Numbered from the stretch's first letter, positions 1-8,643 are shown. The stretch is 64,000 nt of DNA from Poritiphilus sp965212595 (GCA_965212595.1 CBDBVE010000012.1:27535-91534), one strand, 5' to 3'. Numbers and translations are program-made. The notes: generated by a model from the sequence alone, not told the origin.

Positions 1-100
1 TTTGAACTCCCAAATAGGCCGTTCCACCAAAATAGAGGTATTTTTTACCCTCTATTTCAATTTCTCGCCCAGGAAAGCTATCAAGAGAATAAGCCATCAT
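1..100 (-). CDS. PLP-dependent AONS-like enzyme, N-terminal fragment
   Basis: Only the first 33 codons lie in the window; the gene continues past base 1. The reading from ATG at 100 (a second ATG follows at 97) gives MAYSLDSFPGREIEIEG, then a KKYLYFGGTAYLGVQ stretch. A short lead followed by YLYFGGTAYLG is typical of the 8-amino-7-oxononanoate synthase / 2-amino-3-ketobutyrate ligase fold of PLP enzymes. The start overlaps the last 20 bases of the dipeptide epimerase gene in another frame, so translational coupling in one operon is likely. The reaction cannot be assigned because the catalytic lysine is outside the window. The family call is recognition from a short segment. Confidence 0.6.
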   Translation of the reverse strand, partial: MMAYSLDSFPGREIEIEGKKYLYFGGTAYLGVQ

Positions 101-1106
101 ATAATGTTACGCCAGACCCGTTCGTTTTTGGATATACCACTTTTCCATTACTTGTCATTTCAACTCCGGTTGCAATATCCTTGCTTAGCAACATTGCGCC
201 ATCCATATCTACATAATCTAATTGTGGTAAGAGTTGTGCAATTGCCGAGATCCCTACCGAAGACTCTGTCATACAACCTACCATAACTTTTAACCCAAGC
301 TTTCTGGCCTTTTTTATCATTCGCAATGCAGGTGTAAGTCCTCCACATTTGGTCAGCTTTATGTTGATGCCGTTAAAACTAAGGCTACATTTTTCGACAT
401 CTTCTTCCAGGATGCAACTTTCGTCAGCGATAATTGGTAAGACGCTGTGATGTTGCACCTTTTCCATCCCTGCCCAATCATGAGGATCTAAGGGCTGTTC
501 TATAAATTCAACACCCAGATCCTTTAAGATTGGGGCATTGGCAATGGTTTCGTCTACAGACCAGGCGCAATTGGCATCTATACGGAAAATGGCATCGGTC
601 TGCTCTCTTAGTTCCTTTACTATAGATATGTCGTGTTCTGTACCGAGTTTTATTTTATAAATTGGCCAGGGTGTTTCCTGCATTTTGGCGATCATTTTTT
701 CTGTAGTATCAATGCCAATAGTGTAATTGGAAATTGGATAACTTTCTATAGAAGTTCCCCAAAGGGCATAGAGTGGTTTGCCTTTCAATTTACCATAAAG
801 GTCATGGGCTGCTAAATCTAGCGCACAAATTGCAAAGTTACTAAGGCCCTTCGTCTTAAGGAATTGGTAAAAACCTTCAGGGCTGCTAAAGGCAAAAGCT
901 TCAATTTCTGGCCTGATATCCTCAATTTCGCTTTGCATGCTTTCAAAACTAACGCCGTAGTAAGGGTTGGAGGTCGCCTCGCCAAAACCTGTACAACCAT
1001 CTAAGTTTAAGGCGACAATTAAGGTTTCTTGAGAATCATACGCCTCTCTTGAAATTCTGAAGGTATGCCGCAACCTAAGAGCATACTTTTTAAGGATCAT
1101 TTGCAT
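81..1106 (-). CDS. Dipeptide epimerase (L-Ala-D/L-Glu epimerase family)
   Basis: Enolase-superfamily enzyme expected to epimerise L-Ala-D-Glu or related dipeptides during murein peptide recycling in the cytoplasm. Visible motifs in order: KIKLG (the KxK catalytic lysine), FRIDANC (metal Asp), EFIEQPL (metal Glu), IIADES (metal Asp), NIKLTKCGG (second catalytic lysine) and VDMDG near the C-terminus, the DxD typical of dipeptide epimerases. The ORF is open to 1145, but those first codons look non-coding. ATG at 1106 or 1100 gives about 340 residues, the usual family length, beginning near MILKKYALRLRHTFRIS. It overlaps the downstream PLP enzyme gene. Substrate preference is inferred from the family. 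Confidence 0.88.
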   Translation of the reverse strand: MQMILKKYALRLRHTFRISREAYDSQETLIVALNLDGCTGFGEATSNPYYGVSFESMQSEIEDIRPEIEAFAFSSPEGFYQFLKTKGLSNFAICALDLAAHDLYGKLKGKPLYALWGTSIESYPISNYTIGIDTTEKMIAKMQETPWPIYKIKLGTEHDISIVKELREQTDAIFRIDANCAWSVDETIANAPILKDLGVEFIEQPLDPHDWAGMEKVQHHSVLPIIADESCILEEDVEKCSLSFNGINIKLTKCGGLTPALRMIKKARKLGLKVMVGCMTESSVGISAIAQLLPQLDYVDMDGAMLLSKDIATGVEMTSNGKVVYPKTNGSGVTLYDGLFS

Positions 1107-1144
1107 GCCACTAAGATAGCCAAATATGCCTGATGCATAAATCA

Positions 1145-1192
1145 AAAACCCTGAGCTTCGTCCTAACTAAAATTAAGACGAATCAGGGTTTT
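1145..1192 (-). terminator. Hairpin terminator after the GIN-domain gene
   Basis: Arms AAAACCCTGA (1145-1154, continuing to GTC at 1162) and TCAGGGTTTT (1183-1192) pair, with GACGA at 1177-1181 extending the stem past a small bulge. Read on the minus strand the stem ends in a run of T. It lies between the GIN gene and the epimerase gene, so it should end the PadR-PspC-GIN transcript. Confidence 0.6.
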
Positions 1193-1255
1193 CGAAGCTT
1201 AGGTTGGTTTTATATGGCCTGCTAAAAGGCCTAAGGTTGGCTGGGTTGTTGATTG

Positions 1256-1978
1256 TTAGTATTTATGAACACTACCTGAGACTGACTTTTTCTTTTTTAC
1301 AGTGGCTTCTCCGGAGTACGAAATGTCTGCACCACTACTTGCATCTGCGGTTAGAGACTCTGTAACATAAACCGAAATGTCTGCTCCGCTACTTGCACCG
1401 GCGTGGCAGGTTTTCACTTTAAAATCTCTGGCCTTGATATCAGATCCACTGCTTGCGTCTGCATAGAAAAGATTGGCTTCTCCAGAGATCTTGATGTCTG
1501 CACCACTGCTGGCATCTGCCTCTACTTCATCCGCGGTTAGTGCCACCTGAAGATCAGAGCCACTGCTGGCGTCTAAGCTTATTTTACTGGCTTCAATTGC
1601 GTCTTTCACTATAAGATCAGCACCACTTGAAGATCTTAGACCAGTAATTTCTGGTAAAGTAACGTAGATCTTTTTTGTAGCTCTTCCAATATTTTCAATG
1701 GCATGGATTTTAAGACGTCCTTCTCTAATGTCTGTTCCAATAAGATCGATTACATTTTCATCTGCCTCCACGGTGATATCAAATTCATCATCCTGAGTGA
1801 CGTAAACATCTAAACCTTCAGAGGCTGTAACTACGGTAAATTCTTCAGTAACCTCTCTTCGGTCTTCTACAATTTCCCCGTTCCCTCTTTTTCCTTCTCC
1901 AAAATTGATATCAAAGGCACATGAAGAGGCAAAAAGGGCCATAATAAGTGCGATAGTGATTCTTGCTAGTGTTGTCAT
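1256..1978 (-). CDS. Head GIN-domain (DUF2807) lipoprotein
   Basis: About 240 residues, starting at ATG 1978, which gives a clean lipoprotein signal MTTLARITIALIMALFASSC with Cys as the lipidation residue. An in-frame ATG at 2011 would add 11 residues ahead of the signal and is less likely. The mature part opens with the GIN signature region (EFTVVTASEGLDVYVTQ). It then carries at least five spaced copies of an ASSGAD/ASSGSD motif about 20 residues apart, as expected for a right-handed beta-helix. Family members are surface or periplasmic proteins of unknown role, often next to PspC and PadR as here. It is the last gene of that operon. Confidence 0.85.
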   Translation of the reverse strand: MTTLARITIALIMALFASSCAFDINFGEGKRGNGEIVEDRREVTEEFTVVTASEGLDVYVTQDDEFDITVEADENVIDLIGTDIREGRLKIHAIENIGRATKKIYVTLPEITGLRSSSGADLIVKDAIEASKISLDASSGSDLQVALTADEVEADASSGADIKISGEANLFYADASSGSDIKARDFKVKTCHAGASSGADISVYVTESLTADASSGADISYSGEATVKKKKSVSGSVHKY

Positions 1979-2032
1979 GATCGTTGTTTTTTCGTTGATT
2001 AAAAGTCGCATGTTTTGTTTTATTATTTGTAT

Positions 2033-3811
2033 TTACTTAACTGAATTGTTGATTTCTAAGGATGAATTGAAAACCTGAAAATCATCATTTTCTTCCGCTT
2101 TTATTTCTAAACCGTCTTTATCTACCTTCATTTTAAATGAATCGCCATTTTCTTCAATATTGATATCCACGCCATTTTCATCGATAATAATACGGCCATC
2201 CGCATCATCCGAATCATCTTCGTCCATTTCCTCAGGACAGTCTAAACACTTTAGCTGCCCGTTGTCTTCCATAGACCAGAGGTAATCCACGATCTCACTT
2301 CTATAGAGGTCCTTATCGTAGCGGGTTACCCTACCAATACGTCTTTTGGTATCTTCATCGAATTGTATTTGCGTTCCTACGGGCACGAATACAGTTACTC
2401 TAACTTCCTGATCACGCAGTTTGTTTCCGATGGCTGTGGTGAGGTAATCATCTAGTACCAGTGAATTTCCATCAATAGTATAATTATATTCAATTTTGTC
2501 TGCCCTCGCCCTAGCATCAGCAAACGAAGGACCATTGGCATCTTTACGAATGCGAATATGAGCCAAAGAGTCGGTAGATTTCTTAATATCAAATCGCATA
2601 TCAGGCGAGTATATAAATGGATCTCCGGCTTCATTATACGTAATTCTCATACCATTAATGCGAACGCTTTCTTCCCTTTCGTAAAAATCACTGGAGTTTA
2701 AGCGAATTTTTAAGGTATCCAGGTCTTGAGGGAAGTACAAGTTCTCCCTTACCGTAGTGCTTCCTGTATAGGCATGAGCCGAAGCTTGTTTAACTCCGAG
2801 TATTGTTAAACCAATTAGGGCAAGTAACCATAGACCCAGTAAGGAGAATTTTGCAATATTCCCGATGGACTTCAGGTTGTTTACCAATATTTTTAATCCT
2901 AAGTAGAGCAGGAAGAAAAATGGAATACCTACGGCAAAGAAAGTTAGTAGGGAAACCAACCAGATAGGAGCTTCGGTAGAATTTACCATATCGTAGAAGT
3001 CCACACCAGGGATATGGATAATGTCTAAGATCCCGGCTGTAAATAGTCCCACAAACAAGCCTATAAGCGTTGCTGCACCTACAATGATCAGCAAAATTCC
3101 AATGAATTTTCCGAATACTTTAAAAAGGAAGACTATAATGTCTCCAACAGTATCAAAGAAGGTTTTGCCACTGCTTTTTACCTTGTTGCCAACTTTTTCG
3201 TAATCTACGTTCTTAACTCGGTCTGCTACGTCATCAAAGCCCTCTTTAACTTTGCGCTCTATATTACTGATGTTAACAGCCTCGCCTTTCATATTTAGTT
3301 TTTGTGAAGTCGTGGCCGCTTCCGGTACCAGGATCCAAAGTAGGATGTAGGCTATAAACCCAAAACCGGTGAACAAGGCGAGGAATACAAAGATGAGCCG
3401 TATCCACAATGCGTCAAAACCAAGATAGTGCTCAAGTCCCGAACATACACCACCGATGTATTTACTATCGATATCACGGTATAATTTTTTAACCCGACTC
3501 TTGGTGGAAGGACCCTTAGGTCTTGGTTCGTCCTCAAAAATGTCCTCATCTACCATGTAGTCCTCTGGCTGGCCCATAATATTGATGACTTCATCTACTT
3601 CTTTCAGTGTAACCACCTGGCGTTCGTTTTCCATTTTTTCATGGAAAAGTTCTGCTATTCTCGCTTCTATATCGGCTATGATCTCATCACTTCCCGGAGT
3701 TCCGGCAAAAGACTTCTTTATAACCTCTAAATAGCGCTGAAGTTTGTTATATGCTTTTTCATCGATGTGAAAAAGGATATTGGCTAGATTTATATTGACT
3801 GTCTTGTTCAT
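2033..3811 (-). CDS. PspC-domain membrane protein
   Basis: 592 residues. Residues 1-90 form a soluble, mostly helical region with an HxxxDEAxxxL-like start common to Bacteroidetes PspC proteins. A PspC domain follows at about 108-166 (KKLYRDIDSKYIGGVCSGLEHYLG, then a membrane helix ending ILLWILVPEA). Two further membrane pairs lie at about 225-275 and 285-345. The C-terminal 240 residues are extracytoplasmic-looking, very acidic near the end (EEMDEDDSDDADG), and contain beta-rich segments. PspC domains belong to envelope-stress systems. The gene starts 2 bases after the PadR stop, so the two are almost certainly co-transcribed. Confidence 0.9.
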   Translation of the reverse strand: MNKTVNINLANILFHIDEKAYNKLQRYLEVIKKSFAGTPGSDEIIADIEARIAELFHEKMENERQVVTLKEVDEVINIMGQPEDYMVDEDIFEDEPRPKGPSTKSRVKKLYRDIDSKYIGGVCSGLEHYLGFDALWIRLIFVFLALFTGFGFIAYILLWILVPEAATTSQKLNMKGEAVNISNIERKVKEGFDDVADRVKNVDYEKVGNKVKSSGKTFFDTVGDIIVFLFKVFGKFIGILLIIVGAATLIGLFVGLFTAGILDIIHIPGVDFYDMVNSTEAPIWLVSLLTFFAVGIPFFFLLYLGLKILVNNLKSIGNIAKFSLLGLWLLALIGLTILGVKQASAHAYTGSTTVRENLYFPQDLDTLKIRLNSSDFYEREESVRINGMRITYNEAGDPFIYSPDMRFDIKKSTDSLAHIRIRKDANGPSFADARARADKIEYNYTIDGNSLVLDDYLTTAIGNKLRDQEVRVTVFVPVGTQIQFDEDTKRRIGRVTRYDKDLYRSEIVDYLWSMEDNGQLKCLDCPEEMDEDDSDDADGRIIIDENGVDINIEENGDSFKMKVDKDGLEIKAEENDDFQVFNSSLEINNSVK

Positions 3812-3813
3812 TT

Positions 3814-4149
3814 TTAGTTGTTTTTAGCATTGGTTACCAAATTCACTGCATTTCTCAATTCGTCCCAGGTGATATTCAGTTCTTTCAAGAACAATGCTCC
3901 TGTCTCTGTTAATGCGTAATATTTTCTTGGGGGCCCCGAGGTAGATTCTTCCCATCGGTAGTTGAGCAACCCTGCATTCTTCAGTCTGGTAAGCAGGGGA
4001 TAAATAGTTCCTTCTACCACCAGCATTTTCGCATCTTTCAGGGAGCTCAAAATTTCAGAGGCATATTTATCTTCTCCACTTAGGATAGAGAGGATGCAAT
4101 ACTCCAAAACCCCTTTGCGCATTTGTGCTTTTGTGTTTTCTACATTCAT
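3814..4149 (-). CDS. PadR-family transcriptional regulator
   Basis: 111 residues, the short PadR-s1 form with little C-terminal extension. It has an N-terminal winged helix (KGVLEYCILSILSGEDKYASEILSSL), then the YPLLTRLKNAGLL recognition and wing region and a short helix. PadR proteins are dimeric repressors that often control the operon they head. It is first in the PadR, PspC, GIN operon, so autoregulation is likely. No clear ATAC-N8-GTAT operator was found upstream. Confidence 0.92.
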   Translation of the reverse strand: MNVENTKAQMRKGVLEYCILSILSGEDKYASEILSSLKDAKMLVVEGTIYPLLTRLKNAGLLNYRWEESTSGPPRKYYALTETGALFLKELNITWDELRNAVNLVTNAKNN

Positions 4150-4245
4150 AATTTCTTGATTCTACTGTGCTTAGCTCAAAATTGAGAGTGAGTTATGGCA
4201 CTTGGTTAACTGTTCGTTTTTTGTTGGTACATTTTGATTTTGATT

Positions 4246-4288
4246 GATGAATAAACTCCAGTTTGTCCGCCTATGCGGTTTGTTGATG
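4246..4288. repeat. Direct repeat flanking a small hairpin
   Basis: GATGAATAAACTCCA (ending at 4260) and GATGAATAACTCCA (ending at 4288) are near-identical direct repeats. Between them CCGC-CTAT-GCGG (4267-4278) forms a small hairpin flanked on both sides by TTTGT. It lies in the spacer between the NTF2-like gene and padR. Its role is unknown. Confidence 0.45.
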
Positions 4289-4328
4289 AATAACTCCATG
4301 GATCAGTGTGATTAGGACCGATCTTTTT

Positions 4329-4853
4329 TTATAATTGCTGTGATTGATGATCATAACTTAATTCTCTTTTTATTTTCCATTCTCCATTTTCTTTAACCCA
4401 TATATGCGTAAATTTTGCAATATCTCCCTGCTGGTACTCCTGGTTTTCATCAAGGAATTCAAATTTGTGAACTCCATGTTGAATGGCTCCGTATAATTCT
4501 CCTTGCTTATACAAAGGGAATACCTCCAAACTGTTATTTACCAGGATCCTTTTTGCGGGTTGAAGCGCATTAGGATCTAGATTTGCACACCTTTCTTCCA
4601 TCGGACCTAAAAATGAGGCCCTCCCTTCGGTAACACCTACCTTGTCGTGGTAAAATTCAAAATCTTCAGTAAAAAGAGATTTCAGCACTTCCGGTTCGCA
4701 GGTATTAAAGGCAGCGTTAAAAAGTATACTGTCTTTTTCCTTTAAGGTCTGATAAAGCTCAGAATCTGGGCTCTCCTGCCCATATACCAGGTTAATAAAA
4801 GCCGCGAAGACTAATAAAATCAGAACCGTTACTATATCACTTAACTTGCTCAT
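4329..4853 (-). CDS. Secreted NTF2-like (DUF4440-type) protein
   Basis: 174 residues with an N-terminal signal peptide (hydrophobic TVLILLVFAAFINLVYG, then Q). The mature protein has the NTF2/SnoaL cone-fold pattern: DSILFNAAFNTCEPEVLKSLFTEDFEFYHDK near the start and FTHIWVKENGEWKIKRELSYDH at the end. Such proteins are often small secreted binding or enzyme scaffolds, and function cannot be deduced. The start codon overlaps the preceding stop as TAATG, so it is translationally coupled to the DUF4870 gene. Confidence 0.8.
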   Translation of the reverse strand: MSKLSDIVTVLILLVFAAFINLVYGQESPDSELYQTLKEKDSILFNAAFNTCEPEVLKSLFTEDFEFYHDKVGVTEGRASFLGPMEERCANLDPNALQPAKRILVNNSLEVFPLYKQGELYGAIQHGVHKFEFLDENQEYQQGDIAKFTHIWVKENGEWKIKRELSYDHQSQQL

Positions 4854-5323
4854 TATCGTATAAAATTAATAGTGAAGGGATAAACATATTTTTCTCCATT
4901 ACCGCCTTTAATGGTGGCAAGAATTGTACAAACCACGTCTAAAACCAGCAACCCCAGGCCTAATATACCGGCCAAAACCATAAATATGATATGTACGCCG
5001 AAGCCAGAATAACGATGGCCAAATTCAGATAGATCATGCTCATTGATATCCAAAATATCAACAAAGCCCACAAAATCGAAGGCGAAAATTAAAAACAATA
5101 CTCCGGTTATTACGGCCAGAAGTAATCCGTAAAGCAGAATACTAATTTGAAAATTGAGCGCCTGCTTGCCGTTGTAATCCACAAAATCATGATCGTTTTT
5201 ATTTCCTAGCCACAGTACTAAAGGAAGAAGAAAATTTCCAAAAGGAATAAAATACTTCGTAAAGGTTGAGGCATGTATAATGGCCGATAAATTTCTTTCG
5301 TGCTTGGTTAATGTTTCTGCCAT
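4853..5323 (-). CDS. DUF4870 membrane protein
   Basis: 156 residues with about three membrane helices. The segment FIPFGNFLLPLVLWLGNKND, with VDYNGKQALNFQ soon after, is the hallmark of DUF4870 (Tic20-like fold). Helices follow at about 60-85 and 110-140. Function is unknown. It is the first gene of a two-gene unit with the NTF2-like protein, and an AT-rich spacer of about 165 bp separates it from the divergent DUF4442 gene. Confidence 0.85.
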   Translation of the reverse strand: MAETLTKHERNLSAIIHASTFTKYFIPFGNFLLPLVLWLGNKNDHDFVDYNGKQALNFQISILLYGLLLAVITGVLFLIFAFDFVGFVDILDINEHDLSEFGHRYSGFGVHIIFMVLAGILGLGLLVLDVVCTILATIKGGNGEKYVYPFTINFIR

Positions 5324-5488
5324 GATTCTATAATGTTTGATATAATTCTATGAATAACATAATAACTTACAATGCAAATATATATACAAAAGCAGGTATT
5401 ATGCAAAACATAGTACTAATATTTAACATAATATTAACAATTGTAGACTCAGAAATTTTCAATACTTTTAACCAAAATAAATAGTGCA

Positions 5489-5950
5489 ATGCCAACAAAA
5501 CCGGGCAAGTTCAATGCCTTTACTATCTTTAAATTACCTTCGGCCTGGTTGTGCGGAGTACGTCTCAGGTACATTGATCAGAACAAGGCAATCGTTACCG
5601 TAAAGCATAGATGGTTTAACCAAAACCCGTTCAATTCTATGTTTTGGGCGGTACAGGGTATGGCGGCGGAGTTCAGTACGGGGACCATGGTTATAGACCA
5701 GATTAGAGATATTGGTAAGCCAATTTCAATGTTGGTGGCCAACAATAATGCAAGCTTTACTAAGAAGGCTACAGGGAGAATTACCTTTACCTGTGAAGAT
5801 GGTCATAAGATTGCTACAGCATTGCAAAAAACAATCGCAACAGGAGAAGGGCAAACTTTTTGGATGAAATCTGTTGGTGTTAATGAAGAGGGAGTAACGG
5901 TCTCTACTTTTAATTTTGAATGGACAGTGCGCTTAAGGGTTAAAAGTTGA
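5489..5950 (+). CDS. DUF4442 hotdog-fold protein (thioesterase-like)
   Basis: 153 residues. The pattern HRWFNQNPFNSMFWAVQGMAAEFSTG, followed by a long second half of alternating strands, is characteristic of DUF4442 proteins, which adopt the hotdog fold of acyl-CoA thioesterases. Substrate and activity are unknown. It begins at ATG 5489 and stands alone between a divergent neighbour and the AIM24 gene 149 bp downstream. Confidence 0.85.
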   Translation: MPTKPGKFNAFTIFKLPSAWLCGVRLRYIDQNKAIVTVKHRWFNQNPFNSMFWAVQGMAAEFSTGTMVIDQIRDIGKPISMLVANNNASFTKKATGRITFTCEDGHKIATALQKTIATGEGQTFWMKSVGVNEEGVTVSTFNFEWTVRLRVKS

Positions 5951-6030
5951 ATGTTGCATAGGGCCGATACAGCGTTAAATTTAATTTGAACCTATAAAAC
6001 AAATAACCAAAGTGTTGGAATGTAACAAAT

Positions 6031-6065
6031 AGTGTCAACCATCAACTAATAACCATCAACCTTAT
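6031..6065. repeat. Imperfect 7-bp tandem repeat in spacer
   Basis: Consecutive heptads beginning with A are visible, among them ACCATCA, ACTAATA and again ACCATCA. They lie in the leader of the AIM24 gene. The pattern weakens downstream, where CAC recurs about every 8 bases. See the matching repeats at 6941-6996 and 62397-62445. Confidence 0.5.
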
Positions 6066-6099
6066 CACTAGATCACTTTTTCACTAAACCATTATTAAA

Positions 6100-6900
6100 A
6101 TGAATGCACACGAAATAGACTACGAAATTTACGGAGAAGAAATGCAATATGTTGAAATAGAACTAGACCCGCAAGAGGCTGTGGTGGCTGAGGCAGGCAG
6201 TTTTATGATGATGGACACCGATATAAAAATGGATACCATCTTTGGGGATGGATCTAACCAGGATACCAGTGTGCTTGGGAAGATATTCTCCGCGGGAAAG
6301 CGTATACTTACAGGAGAAAGTCTCTTTATGACGGCATTCCTCAATGTTGGTCAGGGAAAGAAGCAAGTGAGTTTTGCCTCGCCTTATCCCGGAAAAATAG
6401 TACCCATAGACCTTTCTGAAAAACAGGGAAAATTTATTTGTCAGAAAGACGCATTCCTTTGCGCCGCTAAAGGCGTTTCTGTAGGCATAGAGTTTTCTAA
6501 GCGCTTAGGCAGGGGCCTTTTTGGCGGAGAAGGTTTCATTATGCAAAAGTTAGAAGGTGATGGAATGGCTTTTGTACACGCTGGTGGTACACTTGCCAAA
6601 AAAACACTGGATCCGGGAGAGGTTATAAAAGTAGATACAGGTTGCATTGTAGGCTTTACCAAAGATGTGGATTACGATATTGAATTCGTGGGAGGTATTA
6701 AGAACACTGTTTTTGGTGGAGAAGGCTTATTTTTTGCAACACTCAGAGGTCCGGGAACGGTCTATATACAATCCTTGCCTTTTAGCAGATTGGCCGGAAG
6801 AGTATGGGCAGCAGCCCCAAGAGGTGGAGGAAAAGACAAGGGTGAGGGTAGTATTCTTGGAGGCTTGGGTGACTTGCTGGATGGAGATAAGCCCTTTTGA
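6100..6900 (+). CDS. AIM24 / TIGR00266 family protein
   Basis: 266 residues covering the whole AIM24 beta-helix domain: YVEIELDPQEAVVAEAGSFM at the start, a glycine-rich middle (GRGLFGGEGFIMQKLEG) and the closing GGEGLFFATLRGPGTVYIQSLPF. The C-terminal tail is Gly/Lys rich. The family is widespread and named after a yeast mitochondrial protein; its bacterial role is not established. Start is ATG 6100, supported by a typical family N-terminus. Confidence 0.92.
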   Translation: MNAHEIDYEIYGEEMQYVEIELDPQEAVVAEAGSFMMMDTDIKMDTIFGDGSNQDTSVLGKIFSAGKRILTGESLFMTAFLNVGQGKKQVSFASPYPGKIVPIDLSEKQGKFICQKDAFLCAAKGVSVGIEFSKRLGRGLFGGEGFIMQKLEGDGMAFVHAGGTLAKKTLDPGEVIKVDTGCIVGFTKDVDYDIEFVGGIKNTVFGGEGLFFATLRGPGTVYIQSLPFSRLAGRVWAAAPRGGGKDKGEGSILGGLGDLLDGDKPF

Positions 6901-6940
6901 TTGATAGTGGACAGCAAGCAATAGGTAGCCTTAGCTTAAA

Positions 6941-6996
6941 AACTAGGAACTTACATTACCAATTACCAATTAAGAATTAAGAATCATCAACCCTTA
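6941..6996 (+). repeat. Eight 7-bp imperfect repeats ending at a start codon
   Basis: Bases 6941-6996 divide exactly into eight heptads that nearly all begin with A. They include ATTACCA twice and then ATTAAGA twice. The last heptad ends at 6996, immediately before the ATG at 6997. The array forms the leader of the DUF2461 gene. Confidence 0.65.
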
Positions 6997-7650
6997 ATGA
7001 ATTTCAAAGAACTCTTTCGTTTTCTAGAGGAACTTCAAAAAAATAATAACAAAGAATGGATGGATGCCAATAGAAAATGGTACCATCAAGTGCGTAATGA
7101 CTTTATCTTATGGTTAGACGATGTTGATTCCACCCTGGCCGAGCTAGATGATGACTACTACCAAACTCCTGGAAAAAAAGGGATTAACCGCATTAATAAT
7201 AATTTAATGTTTCACCCGCATAAACCGGTTTACAAAGACCATTTTGCCGCCGGTTTAGACAAAGCCCCTAATACAGGCGATTTTTATGTTGAGATAGGCG
7301 TGAAGGAATCCCTGTTCGCGGGAGGGATTTGGAGGCCTGAGGCAAGGGTTCTTCGAAGTTTACGGGAAGCCATTGATTACGACGGCGAAGAACTTAAGAA
7401 GATCATTAACAAGAAATCTTTCAAGACTATTTTTGGTGCACTTTATGAGGATGAAAAACTTAAATCAGCCCCAAAAGGATTTTCCCAAAGTCACCCGCAT
7501 ATAGATCTGTTGCGCAATAAAACCATTGCCGTAGCGCATCGCTTTCCAAACTCTGAAGTACTTAAACCTTCATTTAAGGATAAATTGATTCAGGTATATA
7601 TGGAGATGCTTCCCTTTAGACGTTACCTTAACAATGCAATTACAGTATGA
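6997..7650 (+). CDS. DUF2461 domain protein
   Basis: 217 residues matching the full DUF2461 family: FLEELQKNNNKEWMDANRKWY at the N-terminus (the NN-K-WF type motif), RINNNLMFHPHKPVYKDHFAAG in the middle and the GGIWRPEARVLRSLREAIDYDG segment. The family is common in Bacteroidetes and has no settled function. No signal or membrane segment is present, so it is cytoplasmic. Confidence 0.9.
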   Translation: MNFKELFRFLEELQKNNNKEWMDANRKWYHQVRNDFILWLDDVDSTLAELDDDYYQTPGKKGINRINNNLMFHPHKPVYKDHFAAGLDKAPNTGDFYVEIGVKESLFAGGIWRPEARVLRSLREAIDYDGEELKKIINKKSFKTIFGALYEDEKLKSAPKGFSQSHPHIDLLRNKTIAVAHRFPNSEVLKPSFKDKLIQVYMEMLPFRRYLNNAITV

Positions 7651-7670
7651 AACGGCTAATACAATAGAAA

Positions 7671-8051
7671 ATGAGTTTGGCAGGTCTCAGTTTTTCCCGC
7701 GAACAAAAGAACAGCATCTTAATACTAGTAAACCTTTTGGCATTTGTGATTTACAGTGTCAAAATTTGGAGATTTGATACTCCTCTTAGCCTTGCTGAGA
7801 CTATTTGGATATTAGTTGTGCTTCCGGTTGTAGCCCTTAATGCACTTCCAATTTTGGGCGTACGATCCCGGCGGTTTGGGCATGCCTTACTTTATTTGTG
7901 TACTGGCGGAATTTTTGGAATTACTTTGGGTGCGGTGCTACTAGCGTCTGAAACCCTTATATTCCTCGATTATATTTGGCTGATTATCGCTTTTGTAGCG
8001 GTAATTATTCATTATTCGAAAAGCAAAACCGATATTTACCGAAATCGTTAA
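7671..8051 (+). CDS. Four-helix membrane protein, unknown
   Basis: 126 residues with four predicted membrane helices at about 15-30, 42-60, 72-92 and 97-115, and a short basic C-terminal tail (YSKSKTDIYRNR). I do not recognise the family. It starts 20 bp after the DUF2461 stop and its stop is 10 bp before the Nudix start, so it probably belongs to a short operon with both. Confidence 0.7.
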   Translation: MSLAGLSFSREQKNSILILVNLLAFVIYSVKIWRFDTPLSLAETIWILVVLPVVALNALPILGVRSRRFGHALLYLCTGGIFGITLGAVLLASETLIFLDYIWLIIAFVAVIIHYSKSKTDIYRNR

Positions 8052-8061
8052 TCAAACTGCT

Positions 8062-8643
8062 TTGGAAAACAACAATATTCGAAACATTCAAAAGGAAGTT
8101 TTGTCAAATAATTGGTATGTACTAAATAAATATACCTACGAATATCTCAAAGAAGATGGAAGTTGGGAAACGCAGCATAGAGAAGCATATGACAGGGGAA
8201 ATGGGGCTGCAATTCTCTTATATAATAAGGAAAAGGGCAGTATTATTTTAACACGTCAATTTAGAATGCCTACATATGTGAACGGCAACGAAACGGGTAT
8301 GATGATTGAAGTATGCGCTGGCCTGTTAGATGGAGATAATCCGGAGGAATGCATTAAAAAAGAAGTGGAGGAAGAAACCGGTTATAAAATAAGTAAGGTA
8401 GAGAAAGTCATGGAGTCCTATATGTCGCCTGGCTCAGTTACAGAAGTGCTTTATTTTTTCATAGGCGCCTATGAAGATCGCATGAAAATAGGTGAGGGTG
8501 GAGGTGTGGCCGAAGAGACCGAGAATATAGAAGTGCTAGAACTGCCTTTTATTAAAGCAATCGAAATGATCTCTACCGGAGAAATCAAAGATGCCAAAAC
8601 CGTTATGCTATTACAGTTCGCTCAAATACAGCAGTTATTTTAG
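8062..8643 (+). CDS. nudK: Nudix hydrolase, NudK-like
   Basis: 193 residues. The Nudix box is clear: GLLDGDNPEECIKKEVEEETGY fits GX5EX7REUXEEXGU with Lys for Arg. The N-terminal half (VLSNNWYVLNKYTYEY, REAYDRGNGAAILLYN) and the MESYMSPGSVTEVLYFFIG segment match GDP-mannose pyrophosphatase NudK of the ADP-ribose pyrophosphatase group. The start is TTG at 8062; the frame has no ATG upstream before a stop, and family alignment begins right after it. Expected role is cytoplasmic hydrolysis of nucleoside diphosphate sugars, inferred from the family. Confidence 0.85.
   Translation: MENNNIRNIQKEVLSNNWYVLNKYTYEYLKEDGSWETQHREAYDRGNGAAILLYNKEKGSIILTRQFRMPTYVNGNETGMMIEVCAGLLDGDNPEECIKKEVEEETGYKISKVEKVMESYMSPGSVTEVLYFFIGAYEDRMKIGEGGGVAEETENIEVLELPFIKAIEMISTGEIKDAKTVMLLQFAQIQQLF

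Noticed and set aside
1256..1978. Regularly spaced DNA repeats resembling a CRISPR array
   Set aside because: The repeats are codons of the ASSGAD protein motif in one open frame, with no unique spacers.
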